The notes under the pieces were generated by a model that was given only the letters and a program-made list of their open reading frames with translations, had not been told where the DNA came from and searched no databases. DNA of 64,000 nt, from assembly GCA_033980235.1 (NCBI GenBank), contig CM067070.1, forward strand, positions 24,836,199 through 24,900,198, in the 5' to 3' direction. Positions 1 to 13,863 of this stretch are shown here, piece after piece. Every line of letters begins with the position of its first letter. Within the stretch, counting starts at the first letter, position 1. The stretch comes from Diadema setosum. Taxonomy: Eukaryota; Echinodermata; Echinoidea; Diadematoida; Diadematidae. A program made the translations under genes and the position numbers.

Positions 1-939
1 TTAAATTCATGTGATTTACATTGACAGGTAGTCACGATGATATAAAACAGTAAACTACAGTCATAATGACTGTAGTTTACTGTTTTTTTGAGGGCATTAC
101 TGTTAAAAACATGTACACCAGTTCTCTCGTCTCCCTCAAAAGTTGGAAGACAACTTGAAATGAAAACAAGAGGAGATGAGAAAAAGCATTCTTTTGAATA
201 AATAAAACAAAATACTTAAAAACCAACTTCAGAGGACTTGGTATCATGGCCTGTTTACCTGCCAAAAGATTGCAATTAATTCATAGAGACCAAATTATAC
301 TTGATCTATTAGAGACTAAAGACCTGGAAGTGTGAGGAGTGAATCATGATCTATGCTGCTTCTCCACTTGACAACAAAAACATAAACCAAAACTAGTTTC
401 CTCTTCCAAAGATAATGCTATAGGATATAGTGCAAAAATGTTGGTTTTCATACTATTTTCTGAGAAAATGACAAATTTCTACTGAAAGGATCACTAATCT
501 TGATAAAATCAAAGTTTTTCAATCTGGACATTTCTCCTGAAGGTGAGTGCTACTATTTCTTTTTTTTTTCTTTTAAGTGCTGCCAAATATGGCACATTCC
601 TGGCAAAACACTTGTCTATAATGCGGTCACAGATTACAATCTGAATCAATTATACAGTGAACATGACCTTCACCAAGAAGGTTAACTTTTACACGTTTCC
701 TCCTACACAGGAAGAAAGTAACCTCGTACACTAGTACAATGGATAAAACTCGTCAATCAATGACCACCGACACAGATTCTACTGGTCATGGTTTTTCACA
801 GAGGTAGTTGTGCAACAGGCCATGATTCGCAACGTACACAATGACATCCATTCAACTCAGAAAAGCATTAAAAATCTTTGTTCTTTCTGTCCACACATGA
901 TACGGAAGCACCAACCTGTAATTTAATTACATACTTTAA

Positions 940-1929
940 AGGGACTGTACAGTACTACACAGTTGAGGTGGGGATTCATGTTTTGAACGTTTTTAAGTGA
1001 GATAATGAGAAACCTCTTTGAAATATAAAAGAGCATGTAATTTTAACAAGGATTCAACATTTGGGTTTTTTTTTTTGATGAAAATTGGTTTCCAAATGGC
1101 CGAGATATCCAAAAAAGTGATAATAAGAAAAGGCGACAGGCAACGCCTTTTACTAGGATCTCTTTGTTTCACCTTGTTTTTGGATATCTCAGCCATTTCA
1201 AAACCGATTTTCATCAAGTAAACTTCTGATACAGTGCACTCCCGTTACAACGAACACGGTTATAACAAAATTTCGTTATAACGAAGTAAAACTTCCAGTC
1301 CCAAAATTATCGCCATAAAAGTCTATGGTACAAAATCCGCTTATAACGAAGACGGTTAAAGCGAAATTTTTGTTATAACGAAGTCTTTTCCGAGCGCCAC
1401 TGACAAAGAAAAACAAAAGAAATGTGTTCCGTTACAACGAAATGCGGATCGCTTTCGAAAATACATAGCGGAACAAGCATTTACAGCGTCTCTGCATGAG
1501 TGAACGCTTCATATAACTGTGTGTTGGCTCTGTGTGTCACGCACGTTTTTCGAGAAGAACTTGCGTTATTGTAATAAATCTGAAATCAAATAAAGTTCCT
1601 TTTATTGTTTTGAAGGTTCTTTATTACAAAAGACACAGATTCTGATACACCTAAATGTCCGTTAGTTCGGAAATGAAATTGGGTTTGTTATTATTGTTCC
1701 CTTGTTTCATTGTTTTTGTGATAGGCCCTATATTGTACGAATTTGTTCGGTTATAACGAAATTTCGTTATAACGAAAGAAAACTGCCGGTCCCGAGCATT
1801 TCGTTATAACGGGAGTGCACTGTACCCCTTAGAATTGCATGCTCTTTGACATCTCATAGAGTGGTTTCTGAATATCTCAGAAAACGTTAAAAGCTAAATC
1901 CTCACCTCGACCAAAACTGTACACACCCT
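940..1929. repeat. Foldback MITE family A, split by a nested element
   Basis: The ends AGGGACTGTACAG and CTGTACACACCCT are flanked on both sides by TTAA, a piggyBac-type target. The two arms are long imperfect inverted repeats containing GATATCCAAAAA and ATGAAAATYGGTTT motifs. A pogo-like MITE occupies 1232-1822. Short open frames here translate the arms and are not genes. Confidence 0.8.
1232..1822. mobile_element. pogo/Tigger-like MITE
   Basis: The termini CAGTGCACTCCCGTTACAAC and its inverted copy (GTTATAACGGGAGTGCACTG) are flanked by TA on each side. The interior repeats the ATAACGAA motif of the ends. It has no transposase. TA duplication and the CAGT...TATAACGAA style are typical of Tc1/mariner pogo-derived elements. 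Confidence 0.8.
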
Positions 1930-2311
1930 TTAAATGCTTTTGCTACTTGACATACATTTGTAGCTAACTACACATCTACACAATTTCAAGTTTTCAGATG
2001 AGCATTTATACAAAGCAAAATAGAAAATGAAAAGAAAAATAATGACTATATAGGCCTAGATAAATCTCCAATCTAAAGGCTATGCTGACATACATCTGTA
2101 CATCTGAGTTGAGAGTAATTATCATTTCAGCTATATACTTTTTGGAACATACATTGCAGTTTTCATATCTAATGTTTCCTACTCCAAACATGCCGTGATT
2201 CCAGCAATGTGTGCTCTCGTAGACGCCATCTTCATAGGGAGGTTGCTCACTTCTATCAGAGTTTGGGCCATATCTTGAGTTTGCATGTTTCTCTATGAAA
2301 CAATTTACCAT

Positions 2312-2688
2312 TAATGTGTATCTTTGCCCCCAAAAAAAATTATTTTTGATATGTAAAAGAGACACATTTCAGTAGTCCATTGCACCAACTTTCAGAGAAA
2401 AGGGGTCATTAATTAGTGAAATAATGCATCTGAAAGTTTCTAAACACAATGGGTCTGGGAGGCAAGACTACAGCAAACCTTATTGTTTGCAGTGGGTTTA
2501 CGGAACCACAGTGGTTTCTGAATCTCCCAGACACAGTGTATTGGAAACTTAGAGATGCATTATTTCACTAATTAATGACCCAGTTTCTCTGAAAGATGGT
2601 GCAATGGATTACTGAAATGTGTCTCTTTCACATATATCCAAAATAATTTTTTGGCCAAAGATACACTTTAAAAGCTACTGATGCATTA
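2312..2688. repeat. Foldback palindrome, family C
   Basis: The left arm contains AGTGAAATAATGCATCTGAA and the right arm its inverse; GGTCATTAATTAGTG is matched by CACTAATTAATGACC. The arms are about 170 bp and the centre is near 2490. No flanking duplication was recognised. Confidence 0.7.
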
Positions 2689-2864
2689 ATTATACTCTCT
2701 AAAAATGGATAGGCATGCAGTGGTCAATATGATTTGCTAAAATCATACTTTTGATACTTCATGCAAAAGATAACTAGACTACAAAGATGAAATTTTATTG
2801 CACCAGAGGGAGCTTGTCTTTAGACAGCTTGATGAGAAAAGATTCCCCTCATGCGTGTGGATTG

Positions 2865-3350
2865 AGTGCCTACAGGTACAGGTACAGTGCCTACTGGTAG
2901 AATACATTGGTGAACATTTGAGGAAAATTGGACAATCCATTCGAAAGTTATTACTTCTTTAAGTCCTAATCTACACGTATTGTACTGTCACTAGATGAGA
3001 AGACTAAATAAAAGTGCTTTATTTCTTTTACTAATAAGGACACATTCCTTTGACTTGTTATTGACATTTTATATAATGTCATTCTCCTTGCTTTCTGAAT
3101 GAGGTATAGTCGATTGCTCTTTGATCCCACTAATCAGCAAAATGAAAATACAGTACATTAATAAAATTTTCTTTGTGATGCTGTTCTGCGGTCATGTCAC
3201 AAACTGATGCAGCCTTCTCATCCAGTGATTGTGCCACTGATACTTTAATAATTAAAAACTTTTGATCAAAACTTTTAATCAAACTTCACTGATGTGGTCT
3301 ACTCACATTGCTGCATTCACTCAATCCTCACATGTTTAATGAGAAACTTC
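2865..3350. repeat. Degenerate foldback MITE family B copy
   Basis: Both arms resemble the family B foldback at 31981-32538, for example GAACATTTGAGGAAAATTGG on the left and TTGCTGCATTCACTCAATCC on the right. The centre has diverged and the ends are not sharp. Confidence 0.55.
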
Positions 3351-4212
3351 CCTTTTTTTCTGTCCTGCATCCTCAAGTTAATCGAGAGCTTGTTGGGCTG
3401 CTCATACTTCTCAGCATAAATCAGACTTCCGCTGAAGTAGACAATGTGAATTCACGACACCTGCAACTCTAGAAGGTCTACTTCCTTTGAAAACTGCTCA
3501 AGTCTGGATCTCTATGTTTTCTGGATTTCTGTGGAGAATTCCAAGCAATCTCACTCTATGTATTAACAATGCAGCTCAACATCATACGCTAAAATTCATG
3601 TCCATTTCACAGCTGCATTCCTTTTCATTCAATATTCAGATTCGTTCACGCTGTCCCTCTGTTTTTCATGCTACAGCGTACATGGTGGAAATAAGACAAG
3701 CAGAACCACTGGTCTTTTAAGCCCTTTTTGTGCTTTGAGTGCCAATTAGCACAGAAAAACCTTTAACATTGCACACACTGCTCAAAGTCCCTCAAACAGA
3801 AAGGGTTAATAGATAGGCCTACACTGTACAGTATGTTGTGGTACGGTCAGTTTGCAGTGTGTTACATCATAGAGGGACCAATACTTCACAAAATTTTCTG
3901 CATATTAATAATAACAAAAGTGAGCTTGGATACAAGAGAGCACCTACAGTGTACAACATACCATGACAGAATAGTAGAGTGTGCAGCTTTCCAGTGACTA
4001 TCCCCATAGTGAATTCCCATTGTGCTGTAATGATTGATATCAAGAAAGCTGTGCATTCACACAAGCTTCCACTGCAACATGTGGAGGCACAAACTTTTCA
4101 CACACTTTTTAAAATACAATTGTTGGCAGCAAGTAACCTCCTTCAAGAGATATACTACATACGAGTACAAACTCTGATCATATAAAATTGGCCAATAAAA
4201 CATGAGCCAAGG

Positions 4213-4345
4213 AGTATCTCTTCAAGCATGACCCACAAATAACCTTCGTGAACCAGTTGAGGATGGACTGATTTTGCTACAACACACATTTCCCCATAGA
4301 CACTTGCCCGAGTATACTCGGGACCTCGTCCTCAATGGGTTAAAC
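4213..4345. repeat. Small MITE with TTAACCC end
   Basis: In inverse orientation it begins TTTAACCCATTGAGGACGAG and contains GTATACTCGGGC and TCTATGGGGAAATGTGTGTT. Related copies lie at about 22127-22215 and 47428-47521. The TTAACCC end suggests a piggyBac-type family. Confidence 0.6.
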
Positions 4346-5266
4346 ATCTTCAGTTGTACATTGTTTGCTACACAGGCTTCTTCTTTTGTATAAAAAATGA
4401 ATATTGTAATTACTCTATATGCCGCATGATATGTCAAATATTGTGCAAGATTTGTATTTTTGTTAATTTCACAGGTCGGATGTTATTCCCGAATTAAAAA
4501 ACACAAAAACTCTTAACTCTGATCAGGACAAGAATGCGACGTGCAGGCATTTCTACATTTCTCCATTCAGTTCGCTCCATTGTGAGGAAGTTGAAAGGAA
4601 GTTCCGCTTAGAGAAAAACTGTATTATGATGCACTATGGCATATCAAATTGGGTTCAACTCACAAAGACATCTTAAATTGAGGTATCCACAATGAACAAT
4701 ATACCATGTACTGTACTCTCAGTGAAGTACAAATGATGTAGAACATACATGTATTATAACATACATGCAATACTTTGCACTAAATGGTATCACCATTATT
4801 CCACTATGTCACCTCACAGACATACAGTGCAATGGTTTCACATTTTGAGGTAATTTCTGCTTTGTTTTTTCTTTTCTATCTAAATGAACTGAACATTCAT
4901 TTCTATAAAAATGGGCCAGATTGCACGATTTAAAGCTTAATATTAAATGCCCAAGCTCCTAACTACAAAGGGGGAAGGGAAGGACACTCCCTCCCCCCCC
5001 CCCCCCCCCCAATCCTGTTTCGGTCACTTCTCTCCCTAAAAATCTCTTACCATGTTACTACCTGCTCTCAGACCTTAGAATCTCTGACATAATCAGAGGA
5101 GGTTCATTTTCATTCAAAATATTTTGTTATTCAAAAGATTTAAGATTCACATGCAAGTGTTGCTTGAATTCACAAAGCATAATATGCATTAAGTATTCCA
5201 ACGACGGCATGGAGATCATTAAGAATTTGTTTTCATGGTCCCTTTGAGTGAACTCATTACTAAGTA

Positions 5267-5451
5267 CAGTCAAACCTGTCTTAGTGACCACCCGTCTACA
5301 GTGGCCACCTGGCATACGCCACCACTTAATTCAATTCCCTGCGACAGAAAGAGCATGTTAAATAACCAGCCTATAGTGGCCACCTGTCTATAACGGCCAC
5401 TCTCCAGTTCATCTCCTGTGGGTGTCCAATGTATACTTGTAGGTTTGACTG
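5267..5451. mobile_element. pogo-like MITE (CAGTCAAACCT end)
   Basis: TA-flanked element of 185 bp with ends CAGTCAAACCTGTC and AGGTTTGACTG and an interior of repeated GTGGCCACCTG motifs. It lies 63 bp past the LRRC58 stop, so it is probably part of the 3' UTR. A related copy is at 47811-47998. Confidence 0.75.
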
Positions 5452-5513
5452 TACTAGTTCGTGATCTGGATTACCTACAGAGTGGACTATTAATCCAGCG
5501 TACTGGCATATGT

Positions 5514-5734
5514 TCAACCAAGGAGGACTTTCTTGAGTGTGTTCCTGGGTATGGGGACCTCATCCTCCGACTCATCGCTGCTGCTGGGCTGGCTACCGCT
5601 GCTGCTGCTGCTGCTGCTGCTCCGGCTGGCCGAGGAGCAGGATGGCGAGCAGAGGTACTGCATGAGCGGAAGACGGTATTTGCCGCAGAAGTCCACAAAT
5701 TTGATGTGCTGGATGCGAGCATTGAAGTAGACAC
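5514..5734 (-). CDS. LRRC58: LRRC58 exon 3: conserved C-terminus
   Basis: After a TCTCAG acceptor the exon encodes VYFNARIQHIKFVDFCGKYR, then PLMQYLCSPSC, a run of eight serines partly encoded by an AGC repeat, an acidic patch (DESEDE) and the C-terminal KKVLLG followed by TGA. The basic-hydrophobic end and the FCGKYRLPLM block are the most conserved parts of the family. The serine run is a trinucleotide repeat and may vary in length between alleles. Confidence 0.92.
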
Positions 5735-8700
5735 CTGAGAAGGGGGAACAAATGGAAAATCAAAACATAGGTAACATTTAATCTTGAAGTGTCAGCTACG
5801 TAAATTCACCACAACATCAATCAAAACATCTATCTTACATTGTAGATCTATGAACTCAAGGCTCCAACCAAAGCAAGAGGGAAATACACTATACCATTTT
5901 GTACGTGTATGTAAATGTACCTCCATCACAGGGAGCTAGCCTATAGGTATAACTATTTTTCTTTTCTTCTTTTTTTTAACCACATGCCTGGTCAGGTAAG
6001 CAGGTTCTTGTATTGCTGCAGGCAATCATAAGATAGCATGTTATCCACACATGATTCACTCCTTTCGGGAACATCATTCAAATCACCAAAATCTCTCAAA
6101 TCAGGTTCAATGCTTCAAAGGATTTGTAAATGTGAAAGTGAAGTACAGTACATTTACAACTCAGTCTCCTCCTTCACACTACATGTAGGCTTTGCATTGC
6201 GGGTAAAGTTCTGTGTCGTGGCACTGTCCCCCATTCAAAACCAGTGTATGGATGCTTGTACAGAATTCATTTGGTGTTCCCATGAAGTTTGTCTGATCAG
6301 TCTTGGAAAAAATTAAGTAATGAGTTTTGTCAGGATTATTACACGTTTTATGGTGGACTAGAAAGAATGCAGGGTTTTTTTTTTCACATCAATACAGGAT
6401 ACTGAGAGCATTCAGTACTTGCACTGTCCGATATAAAGCAATAGGCTTTTTTCACACAAAGCATATGTACCGCAGCATGTATTGATTGGTCTGACAAAAA
6501 CTGCCTTGTCATGCCTTTGACACTCAACCATGTAATCCTCACTAGACTGACACTGCCTGCCGCCAGGTCTTGTTAGGCCTACCCACATTGGGGGGGGGGG
6601 GGGGGGGGGGGACACAAAATCATCACCCATTGAGCTTTCAGGCGAAACATCAACAGAAAAGTTGAAACAGCTGACCCATAATATTGACCCTTGAACAGCG
6701 CGCTGTATACAAGTACAATGAAACTAGCACAGCTTGCATTTATCTACAGATCTCAAATTCAGCCTGGTGTAAAAGGATTTGCCTTCTGAGGCGATACTTT
6801 AAGCAGCTTTAGTGTGTACACGAGATCAGCTCTTCTGTCCCTGTGCAGTACAATACAATGTACACACCAGTAATCCATTTAATTTTTCAGTCCATAAACA
6901 ATGCATCGAAATGTTGAATAAAAGAAGACTGGCTGCTTTAAAATTTTGCCGAATTTGCATCTTTCACATGCCTGCAATTTAAGAGTTACTCAACAATAGC
7001 AATCTAAAAAGGATTGCTGGTATTTAAGGGGATGGTACAGTATTGGTGGAGATGAGAATTGGGCTTTTAACTTTTTGTGAGATACCAAGAAAACACTTAT
7101 GATATAGTACAGAGCATACCATTTTAAGAGGAATCCAAAGTTTATTTGATGAAAATCGGGTTTGGAATGCCTGAGACATCCAAAAACAAAGTAAAACAAA
7201 GCGATCGTAATAAAGTGTGGGTCCCACACCTTACTAGAATCGCTCTTTTTTGGATTTCTCAGCCATTTCAAAACCAAATTTCACCAGATAAACGTTGAAT
7301 TCCTCATAGAATTACATGCTCTTTCATATTTTGTAAGAGGTTTCTCATTATTTCACTGAAAAATGTTAGAAACCTGAAATTAGGTCTCACCAAAACTGTA
7401 TGATCCCTTTAAGTCATAGGCCTGCTACTTCAGGTCTGCTACTACTATTTTACGACCTTCCAGTCCTACTTGTAAACTTCTTTCACCCCAGTTCACAATT
7501 TCTATTGAACACTGCTTCTCTCAGTTACTTTGTCTTTCTTTCTCGTTTGTGTTTGTGCTGCTACATTTGTACCATGTATTAAAGGGTGTGTACAGTTCTG
7601 GTCGAGGTGAGGATTTAGCTTTTAACGTTTTGCGAGATATTCAGAAACCACTCTATGAGATGTCAAAGAGCATGCAGTTCTAAGGGGTATCAAAAGTTTA
7701 TTCGATGAAAATCGGTTTTGAAATGGCTGAGATATCCAACAACAAGGTGAAACAAAGAGATCCTAATAAAGTTGTGGCATGTCGCCTTTTATCATTAGCA
7801 CTTTTTTTGATATCTCAGCCATTTGAAAACCAATTTTCATCAAACAAACGTTGAATCCTTCTTAAAATTACTTGTAAGCTTTTTCATATTTCATAAGAGG
7901 TTTTTCATTATCTCACTTAGGAATGTTCAAAACATGAATTCCCACCTCAACCAGTACTGTACAGTCCCTTTAAAGCCCTAAAAGTATAGAACAGAACCAG
8001 GGACGTGGGAAGAGAAAAAGAGAACTCATGGAAATGGATAATGCTGAGCACTGTGCACGGAGAGTGAACCCTGATGATCCTGTCACGTCACGACAGAGAA
8101 ACATGACATACTGAAGGTGAAGGTCACCTTGATGCTACCCTGGTTGAGAGTAGAGGTGCACACAAGATACAAGTGGACATTGTTGACCCCTGGACAGAGT
8201 CATGGCTGCCTGTTTGCTGTGCAAACAATGACATGGCAAAGGTTGACATGGTGTCTTGTTCCTTATCTCTACATACAGACAAGAAATGGCAATCTCTACA
8301 GGGAAGTCAACTGGCTTTCAACAGGATACAACTGAGTACAAAAACAGCTTTGCCCTAAATGTGTCATTCACACAACATCAGACAAAATAGTGGGATGTAC
8401 AACAGAGCCAAGGAGCTACAAGCTGTACCTTTAGTATGCTTGAAGTTCCTTGGTAGATCAAAACCTACATGAAATACATACTACATTGTACATGTATGTA
8501 CCATTTAACCAAGATTTTTTATGGCTACAGCACTGTATGTTTAGATGGAGATAAATATTCCCACTAACTGCTAATCGCAAATCCCATTAACTTGAGCAGT
8601 TGAGATTAATGAGAACAAATTATGTGTTGTTTGAAGGTTTGAAGAACAAATTATTCTATCCTTCTATTCAATGCTCAAAACCACTTGTATGCTCCGACTT

Positions 8701-10754
8701 GCAAATTTTGTAGTTATGAAGAAAGTGTGGGGGGCAAAAGTAACTAGCTGTAAAAAGAAGTTGTAAATACATATGTCAAAGCATTTATACAATGAACAAG
8801 CTTTATCAAGCCCTTTATTAAAATTAAGTATTCACACAAGAATGAGATATTTCACTAAAGATATTGTCATGAAGTCTGTGTGCAAAAAAGGTTTTGAGCT
8901 CAATCATACTACTCAATTTACAAGGAAGTTACATCTCCCTACATGATGTGGTGTAGTTCAGGTCGAGGTGAGGATTTACATCAATTGTAACGTTTAACGT
9001 TTTGCGAGATATTCAGAAACCACTCTATGAGATGTCAAAGAGCATGCAATTCTAAGGGGTATCAAAAGTTATTTGATGAAAATCAGTTTTGAAATGGCTG
9101 AGATATCCAAAAACAAGGTGAAACAAAGAGACCCTAATAAAAGGCATGGCCTGTCGCCTTTTATTATCACTTTTTTGGATATATCTCAGCCATTTGAAAA
9201 CCAATTATCATCAAATAAGCGTTAAATCCTTCTTGAACTGTACATGTTATGCTCTTTCATATTTCATAAGAGGTTTCTCATTATCTCACTTTAATAGGAA
9301 TGTTCAAAACATGAATCCCTACCTCAACCAGTACTGTACAGTCCCTTTAAGCCATGATTGTGTAAAGTGTGATATCATGCTGTACATTTCATACTGCTTT
9401 AAATAATAAAGTTGTAAAGACCAGTAGGCCTTATTGAAAAGCTAAAAAGAGAGTTCTGTGGACATTACAAAGCTGCAAGTGTACTGTACATTGTATGGAA
9501 GATGATGAAGACTCTAAAGCACTTGCATGCAGAAAATGCACATCAAACATTTACATAATTGTCTGATACTAAGTGAAACAATTGTTCAAAATTCCTGTTT
9601 ATGTCATTTAACCAACATTTCCTGGTTGACTGGTACAGTGTACTTTCTTTCTTTTGTAATTACAGTACATGTATGTTACTTTTTTGTTTGTTTTGAAAGA
9701 AAAATCTGTTTTATTCAAGGGGTAGGAGGCTTTTAATATTTCAATTTTTTTTTTTTTACTTAAAAAATTGAATTTTTGTCATGCAATATTCCATCAAAAA
9801 GAAAGAAACTCTCTCACCATTGCAGCGAGGATTCAAACAATGTCCTGCTGAGTCTAGATATCTCAGGAGCTCTCCTGGCAGATCTTCTTTTGTGTATTGC
9901 ACCTGATTGTTCTTCACGGATCTAGCCGCCAACTCCAGTAGCGTGGGCGGGTTCCACGTCAAATCCCGGACGAAGCGCACCACCAGCGGGTTACCCCGCA
10001 AACTCAGTTCACAAAGTTCGGTCAGAGAAATGATCTCCGGGGGAAGAGTGGTTAAGTGGTTGTTGTGGAGGCTCAGGGAGCGCAGCTGTTTCAGCTGTAC
10101 GAGTTCAGATGGCAGTGAGGTTAAACGGTTGTCGCACAGTACCAGCGAAAGTAGAGATTGCAGGTTGCCCAGAGTGGATGGCAGTGTGACCAGCCGATTG
10201 CCTCCCAAGTAGAAATGTTCCAACCTGAAATTTGAACAAAGAGACTCATTCACATTCAACTTCATTAAAAGGGATACTAGTAATACACAAGCTATAAAAA
10301 GGAACATTTTTTAACCAGTTATGTAGGTTTTTAATACACTGTCCATATTGAACCAAACATGATGCTGGCTCAAACCATTTCAATTACAGGTCTGTATTTG
10401 CAATCTCAAACCTGTATTTAAATTGTAATTTAATGTATGTAAGATGCATTGTTACTGTATGATAAAAAGAGGAGGTAAAATATATTCATTTACTGTATGG
10501 TACACCCTTTGTACATTGTATTTAAACCTTATTCAATCATTATCATTATGTGCAGGCTTCATGCTTGCAGGTAAAGCCGTCCACTCTTTTTATTTGTAAG
10601 AGAAGTCTTTGTGTATGAAACAGTATACAGCTGTACAAGTAGGCCTACAGCTGTACAATGTGTACATTTGTACGCTGTAGTACAACGTACAAGGGAGATA
10701 CACTGAATGAGATGGGAGATTCCACCTCCCTGGTACAGAAGGAAATCCCAATCA

Positions 10755-10788
<34 letters not shown>

Positions 10789-13700
10789 ATTGTACAGATT
10801 GAGTGTACCTAAAGGTGTCTGCCTGAGGCTACACATATAAAGAACAGTAGAACAGCACAAAACAGCATGGTATAGTATTGGTTGGATGGTAAAGTGTACC
10901 AGTATATATAGGTTGAGATGACAGTTGAGCTTTTTGAGTGATACTAGAAACCACTTTGATATGAAATATTACAGAGCATGCCATTTTATTAAAGAGGAAT
11001 TCAAATTGATTTGATGAAATGTTTATATAATATATATATCCAAACACAAAGTAAAACTAGAGATTGTAATTTGTCCTCACTGACAAATTAAGGTGATCCG
11101 ATTTTTTTTTTTTTAATCAATGATTCGAGTCCTGATCGCAATATGCATGACAATACAAGTTTCATCTGTGTTTAGAGACATTGGCCGTGTGCTGTTTGGA
11201 TTCTCATTTAGAAAAGGGAGTCATATCTGTCATCTTTGGTACCAAATTCTGTATTCACTGAATAACGATTTCTGCAACGAATACATATGACCTTTGACCG
11301 ACCTTTACACTCCCAAGATGGCATCTGAGGAAAAAGTGGTTATTTTGTGAAATGATTCTTGCGACATCGTCTATATACGTGTGCAAAATATGGCAAAGAT
11401 AGGACAGGTGTTCACCAAGATACAAAATGCAACATTCTTGACCTTTGACACTTATTTACATACCCAAGATATTGTCCAATCAAGTAGTTGTTATCTCATG
11501 AAATAATATACGTGAATTGAACTAAACATGTGCAAAATATGGAGGTGATAGGGCGTGTTTTTCTTGAGTTATTGCAAAGAAAGTTGCAGAAAGAAAGAAA
11601 TATCTGAATACATCGAAGATAAGCTTTAAGTTCAACCAAGATTTTTAACATGATTCCGACATCGCATGAAAAAAACGAATGGCACATAACGATAGCGCAA
11701 AGTCTCAGCTACGACATATTAAAATCTGGGAGAAATTCACGGAAGGGTAAGTGAGCTAGTGCTCGATAAAGACAATCATGTCAATTTTCACATTTAAAAA
11801 AATTCCCTCCCATAGAGATAACACGTCATAACAAAGATAGAGAAAGAAGTACATTGACCCCAATTTGCACAGACAAGATGGCATCTGAGCAAAAAGTGGT
11901 TATTTTGTGAAATGATTCTTGTAACATGGTCTTTACGTGTGCAAAATATGGGAAAGATAAGACATGTATTCACCAAGATACAGGATGAAACATCTATGAC
12001 CTTTGACCCTAATTTACATACCCAACATGGCGTCTGATCAAGTAGTTGTTATTTTATGAAATAATGTAGGTGACATGAACTAAACATGTGCAAAATATGG
12101 GGGTGATAGGGGCTGTTTCTTTTGAGTTATTGCAAAGAAAGTTGCAGAAAGAAAGGAGTATCTCAATACATCGAAGATAAACTTTAATTTCAAGTAAGTT
12201 TTTTGACGTGATCGCAACATCGTATGAAGATACAAAGGGCACACTTACGATAGCCCTAAGTGTCAGCTACAACATATTAAAATCTGGGAGAAATTCACCG
12301 AAGCGTAAGTAAGCTAGTGCTCGATAAAGACAGTCATGTCAATTTTCATTTCCAGAAAAACTGCACTCCCATAGAGATTACACGTAAACTGGTCAAATTT
12401 GACAAGGTTACTTTCAATCCATTTTTATGAGGTGATGACGTCATCCAATCAAAATGTTGTTATTATAAATATGAAAGTACATTTAATAAGCTACAACATA
12501 CTGAAAACTGGGTGAAAATTGGCAAAGGATAGTGAGATACGCTCGAGTGAACTTGAAATTTGATGACGTCATTTTGAAAATTTACATTTTTTACTTTATT
12601 AAGAAATTTGATGTCTTTTAATCATTTTGCCAGCATCGCAAACCCATGAATTGACATGTTCAACTCATCAGCTTTCAAAATATGTAAAGAAAATGGGGGG
12701 TCACCGTCCATCCTGACGAGTAAAATCGGATTTAAAATTGCCAGTTTTTTGGCATAGTTACACTGTATATCGCCATTGACGCGCGCGCGGAATTTCAAAT
12801 TTTACGGGCCCGTATGACGTCATATTGAGTCGGATTGACTTGAAACTTGGTATAAATATTTCTTGACATTTCAGACATCCGATCAAAGTGAAAAAACTTG
12901 AAATTTCAATTAAAAATGAGCTGTGCGTGCGTATATGCGCGCGCGCGTACGCGTCCGTCCGATTTTTTCAATTTTTCAAAAAATGCTCCAAATTGTCTGA
13001 AACGTGTGCAAAAAAATTTTGAGCTCGATTGGAGCATACAAATATTTCAACGCGCGCGTACGCGCACGTTTTAAGACAATATATGAATTTTGAGAACATG
13101 AGTAAAATGCGCATAACTTGAAATATATGTGACGTAAATTTCATTGAAAAATTCTATTCCATTAATGAGATATGATTGAGAATGTGTTTTCATATAATGA
13201 CGTCACAGTGACGTCACGGTCGATTGATCACAATGATACATTAGATTTGTCGTCTTTGGGACATGATGCATACATGGTATAATTTTGAAATTGATAGGCA
13301 GCGGACTTTCTGAGCTAACCTCTGCACAACTTTTGGGGAGAAATAAAGAAATAAAGAAGAAGAAAGAATCCGTACAGATACAGAAGGTGATCCGAAGGAT
13401 ACTCGGATCACCTAACAAAGCAATTCTAATGAAATGTGCATGAAAATCGGAACTTTTTGAGATGGCTGAGATATATCAAAAACAAAGTAAAACAAAGTGG
13501 TCCAAGCAAAAGGTGGGATTCAGGACCTTTTCTGTTTGTTTTTGGACATCTCAGCCATTTCAAAACCGATTTTGGTTTTAACTTTGAATTCCTCATAGAA
13601 TTGTTCAGTTTTCTAATTATCTCATAAAAAGTTAAAACCCGAGTTCCCATTTCCACCAAAACTAAACCATTCCTTATTATGGCTTTACCCCTTTCTGTGC

Positions 13701-13826
13701 CAATGCAATGAGTCAATGGGTGTACAAATTGTATATGAGCAGGTAACATACAAAGATGTTGAAAAAAAAAGGGTGTTAATTATAAGGTAGAACTTGCATT
13801 TATACAGTATTCCTGGAGCAGATTGT

Positions 13827-13863
<37 letters not shown>

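Noticed and set aside
993..1217. Open frame with MAEISKN-type peptide, repeated near 9146, 13426 and 50220
   Set aside because: It is the translation of the inverted arms of foldback family A; similar frames appear on both strands of each copy and end at the element boundaries.
2006..2365. 119-residue minus-strand open frame
   Set aside because: It overlaps the left arm of a palindrome, has no splice context and resembles no protein that I know.
5418..5738. Forward-strand and alternative-frame open frames overlapping LRRC58 exon 3, 9907-10212 and 14819-15271
   Set aside because: They are antisense shadows of LRRC58 exons, created by the AGC repeat and by coding constraint on the other strand.
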